DNA from: Cupriavidus nantongensis
GTDB taxonomy: Bacteria > Pseudomonadota > Gammaproteobacteria > Burkholderiales > Burkholderiaceae
Assembly (NCBI RefSeq): GCF_001598055.1
Contig: NZ_CP014845.1
Coordinates: forward strand, 2,046,001-2,110,000
Direction of reading: 5' to 3'
Length of the DNA: 64,000 nt
Shown: positions 61,634 to 64,000 of the stretch, piece after piece
Position numbering within the stretch: the first letter of the stretch is position 1
Layout: every line of letters starts with the position of its first letter
The notes under the pieces: generated by a model
The model's input: only the letters and a program-made list of their open reading frames with translations
What the model was told of the DNA's origin: nothing
Databases searched by the model: none
Made by a program: the position numbers and the translations under genes

Positions 61634-63190
61634 TCAGATCTTGCGTTGGGCCTGCTGCCAGAACTGCTGGCGCAGGTCCTTCTTGAGCACCTTGCCGGCC
61701 AGGCTGCGGGGCAACGATGCGATGAAGTCCACCGACTTTGGCGCCATCACGCTGCCCAGGCGCTCTTTGCATAGGGCGATCAGTTCCTCGGCGCTAACCG
61801 TCTGGCCGGGGTTCAGCTCGACGACCGCCTTAACGGCCTCGCCCCACTTCTCGTCGGGCACGCCGATGACGGCGCAGTCCTGCACTGCAGGGTGCGACCA
61901 CAGCACCTGCTCGACCTGGCTCGGATAGACGTTGAAGCCGCCCGTTATGATCATGTCCTTCTTGCGGTCGGTGATGTGCAGCCGGTGCTCGCCATCGAAG
62001 TGGCCGATGTCGCCGGTGTGCAGCCAGCCGTCGACGATGGTTTCGGCGGTCTTCTCGGGATCCTTGTAATAGCCCTTCATCACGATGTCGCCGCGCACGC
62101 AGATCTCGCCGGTCTCGCCGTCCGGCACGATCCGGCCATCGTCGTCCATGATCTCGACCCGCACCAGCGGGTTGGTGTGACCCACCGACGACAGGCGCTC
62201 GTCGGAAGCCAACGCCCCGCCCACCATGTGCTCGTCGGGCCGCAGGATGGAGATGCCGGCCGGCGCCTCGGTCTGACCGTAGCCACCCATCAGGACCGGC
62301 CCGAAGATCTCGATAGCCTTCTTGAGTTTCTCCACCGACATCGGCGCCGCGCCATACATCAGGTACTTCATCGAAGAGAAGTCGGCTTCGGCAATGCCGG
62401 GCACCTCCAGGAGCCGGTAGATCACCGTGGGCGGCAGGAAGAACTCCGTCACTCGGTGCCGCGCCACGTTCTCGATCAGTGCGGCGGGATCGGGCTTGGC
62501 GAGCACCACCACCGTGCCGCCTTGCGCGATGCAGGGCACCGACAACAGACCGGCCGCATGCGTCATCGGCGCCATGGCCAGGTTCACCGGCCGCGCCCCA
62601 TCCCGGTAGGTGCAAGCCGTCAAGTTGAAGCCGAGGAAGGTCTGCAGGCTGCGATGCGTGTTCATCACGCCCTTGGGCATGCCGGTCGTGCCGCCCGTCG
62701 GCGTCAGCATGACGACGTCGTCCATCTCGTACGGAACGACCGGCATGACCGCCGAAGCATCGCCGAGCCAGGAAGCCAACGACGGTGCCCACGCCAGATC
62801 GGCATCGATACAGACCAAGTGCTTGACCTTCGTCAGCGCGTCGCGCATCGGCTCCACGATGGACGCATAGGCGTTCTGAAAGAACAGGATCTCGCAGTCG
62901 AAGGTGTCGATGATGTAGCGGTTGTCCTCCGCCGAGCTGCGGGGATTGATCGGGATCCACGCCTTGTTGGCGCGCCAGATGCCCAGCGTGCAGGTCCACG
63001 CGGTGACGTCGTTGCCCGACCAGACCGCGCCCTTGGCTTCCTTCGGCAGCCGGAGTGCCAGGAGCTTGTTGGCGATGCGGCAGGACAGCGCGCCCACCTC
63101 GTTATAGGTGAAGGCGCGCTCGCCCTGGATGTAGGCCGCGCCGGTTGGGTTCAGGCGCCAGCCGCGGTCGAAGTAGTCGATAACTGCCAT
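61634..63190 (-). CDS. Acyl-CoA ligase (ANL superfamily)
   Basis: 518 residues. P-loop LTPTGGTTGMPKGVMNTHRS near residue 165, GGYGQTEAPAGI near 298, TGDIGHFDGEHRLHITDRKKDMIITGGFNVYPSQVEQ near 395, C-terminal catalytic Lys in RSLAGKVLKKDLR. It activates the acid that enters this beta-oxidation-like operon. FadD13/cyclohexanecarboxylate and aromatic-acid ligases share this size. It may also be relevant to ferulate, since the dedicated fcs gene is broken. Confidence 0.88.
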   Translation of the reverse strand: MAVIDYFDRGWRLNPTGAAYIQGERAFTYNEVGALSCRIANKLLALRLPKEAKGAVWSGNDVTAWTCTLGIWRANKAWIPINPRSSAEDNRYIIDTFDCEILFFQNAYASIVEPMRDALTKVKHLVCIDADLAWAPSLASWLGDASAVMPVVPYEMDDVVMLTPTGGTTGMPKGVMNTHRSLQTFLGFNLTACTYRDGARPVNLAMAPMTHAAGLLSVPCIAQGGTVVVLAKPDPAALIENVARHRVTEFFLPPTVIYRLLEVPGIAEADFSSMKYLMYGAAPMSVEKLKKAIEIFGPVLMGGYGQTEAPAGISILRPDEHMVGGALASDERLSSVGHTNPLVRVEIMDDDGRIVPDGETGEICVRGDIVMKGYYKDPEKTAETIVDGWLHTGDIGHFDGEHRLHITDRKKDMIITGGFNVYPSQVEQVLWSHPAVQDCAVIGVPDEKWGEAVKAVVELNPGQTVSAEELIALCKERLGSVMAPKSVDFIASLPRSLAGKVLKKDLRQQFWQQAQRKI

Positions 63191-63223
63191 GATGTGGAAC
63201 TCGTGCGATGTCGTATACGGGGG

Positions 63224-64000
63224 TCAGGGATTGGCCCAGCCTTCGGCGTACAGCTGCTGGGCCAGCAAGCCCAGGCGCATGGTCAGGGTGTAGTTCTCGC
63301 CGTCTTCGATGAGCGCCGATCGTGTGTCGCGGAACAACTTCTCGATCGGGTACTCGCGCGTGGTGCCAACGCCGCCGAACAGCTGGAAGGCCTCGTGGAC
63401 CACCTTCATCGCTTCCTCCGTCACCGTCACCTTGCCGGAAGCGGTGACATAGGGATGGGTGCGGGGCGACAGGGCGGCAAACGCCTGCACCCGTCGCGCC
63501 GTGGCGCGCGCCATCTCGATGCGGCGCAGCATGTCGCCCAGGCGATAGCGGGTCAGCTGGTGGTCGATCAGCAGCCGCCCCCCTTGCCGGCGTTCGTGGC
63601 AGTACTGCAGCGCATGCTCGAACGCCGCGCGCGCGACGCCGGTGAAGATGTGCGCCATGTGCGTGCCGGCATTCGACCAGGCCGACGCGAAGCTGCCGTC
63701 GTAGTCGTCCTTCAGCGCGAACGCGAAGCGCTTGGGGATGCGCACGTTGTCGAAGTAGATCTCGCCCTGCGGCAGCGCGCGCTGGCCGATCTTCTCCAGG
63801 GGCTTGCCGCGGGTCACGCCGGGCAGGTCGAGCGGAACGATCGCGGCCACGCCGTACGGCCGTCCTTGCTTGTCGAGCCGCCCGTCGCCATAGTCAGCGC
63901 TCATGTAGGCGACGGCTACCTGCGCCACCGCGCCGTTAGACACCCAGGCGGAGCTTTGGCCGTTGATGACGATCTCGTCCTTGCCGACCTGGCCCCACAG
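63224..64000 (-). CDS. Acyl-CoA dehydrogenase (copy 2), cut by window end
   Basis: C-terminal 258 residues only; the frame is open through the window edge (LWGQVGKDEIVINGQSSAWV). It follows copy 1 almost residue by residue: SNGAVAQVAVAYMSADYGDG, KPLEKIGQRALPQGEIYFDN, RLLIDHQLTRYRLGDMLRR, FGGVGTTREYPIEKLFRDTR. By eye about four in five positions agree. It is the most upstream gene of the minus-strand run seen here. Confidence 0.88.
   Translation of the reverse strand: MWGQVGKDEIVINGQSSAWVSNGAVAQVAVAYMSADYGDGRLDKQGRPYGVAAIVPLDLPGVTRGKPLEKIGQRALPQGEIYFDNVRIPKRFAFALKDDYDGSFASAWSNAGTHMAHIFTGVARAAFEHALQYCHERRQGGRLLIDHQLTRYRLGDMLRRIEMARATARRVQAFAALSPRTHPYVTASGKVTVTEEAMKVVHEAFQLFGGVGTTREYPIEKLFRDTRSALIEDGENYTLTMRLGLLAQQLYAEGWANP

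Noticed and set aside
1..64000. tRNA, rRNA, CRISPR array or integrase
   Set aside because: Looked for across the window; no cloverleaf-like sequence, no regularly spaced direct repeats and no tyrosine or serine integrase were seen. A tRNAscan and a CRISPR search would settle it.

Overview
The window is GC-rich, gene-dense chromosomal DNA from a betaproteobacterium of the Burkholderiaceae. Cupriavidus is the best guess: the CzcA protein reads very like that of C. metallidurans, there is a PHB-depolymerase-type enzyme, and the HU protein has a Lys/Ala-rich N-terminal tail. This placement rests on protein recall and composition, not on a search. I see no rRNA, tRNA or CRISPR array.

Region 1 (1-25500) looks like ordinary core and accessory genome. 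It holds two TauE/SafE permeases, a DUF938 methyltransferase, a secreted hydrolase lipoprotein, a PhoX phosphatase with a candidate Pho box, a YigZ-ferredoxin pair, a vapBC-type toxin-antitoxin module with a perfect palindromic operator, a PHB-depolymerase-like esterase, a phytase-like/GDPD lipoprotein whose GDPD part looks inserted and permuted, an alpha-carbonic anhydrase, and a small P450/monooxygenase/permease operon. A czcICBA heavy-metal efflux operon, a secreted repeat protein, an ECF sigma/zinc anti-sigma pair, an orphan AAA+ ATPase and an esterase follow.

Region 2 (25900-44700) is more heterogeneous and in places less GC-rich. A GT9 glycosyltransferase leads into a decayed stretch with an amidase fossil, small ORFs and palindromic repeats. 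A CoA ligase, a LivK-type binding protein and a MarR regulator come next; the regulator is flanked by two copies of GTCAA-N6-TTGAC. A LysR fossil is followed by a TetR-controlled set (hydrolase, two SDRs, a divergent 6-phosphogluconolactonase homologue). The last part has a 1149-residue zinc-ribbon/cyclase/ATPase/TPR protein, a truncated ISNCY-type transposase and an HU gene with a strong terminator.

Region 3 (44900-64000) is a catabolic island. A MarR regulator and an ech-vdh operon for ferulate share a 17-bp upstream motif, but the feruloyl-CoA synthetase gene is reduced to a frameshifted stub. Then comes a graveyard of DUF1254, LacI, LysR and IS110 fragments, then vanAB (vanillate demethylase). 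The chain would be feruloyl-CoA -> vanillin -> vanillate -> protocatechuate. The rest is a long minus-strand run: acyl-CoA dehydrogenase (cut by the window end), CoA ligase, SCP2-type thiolase, FadB-like bifunctional enzyme, thiolase, a second very similar acyl-CoA dehydrogenase, two SDRs, an MDR reductase, a 42-residue membrane peptide and a thioesterase. It looks like a complete beta-oxidation-type pathway for an unidentified acid.
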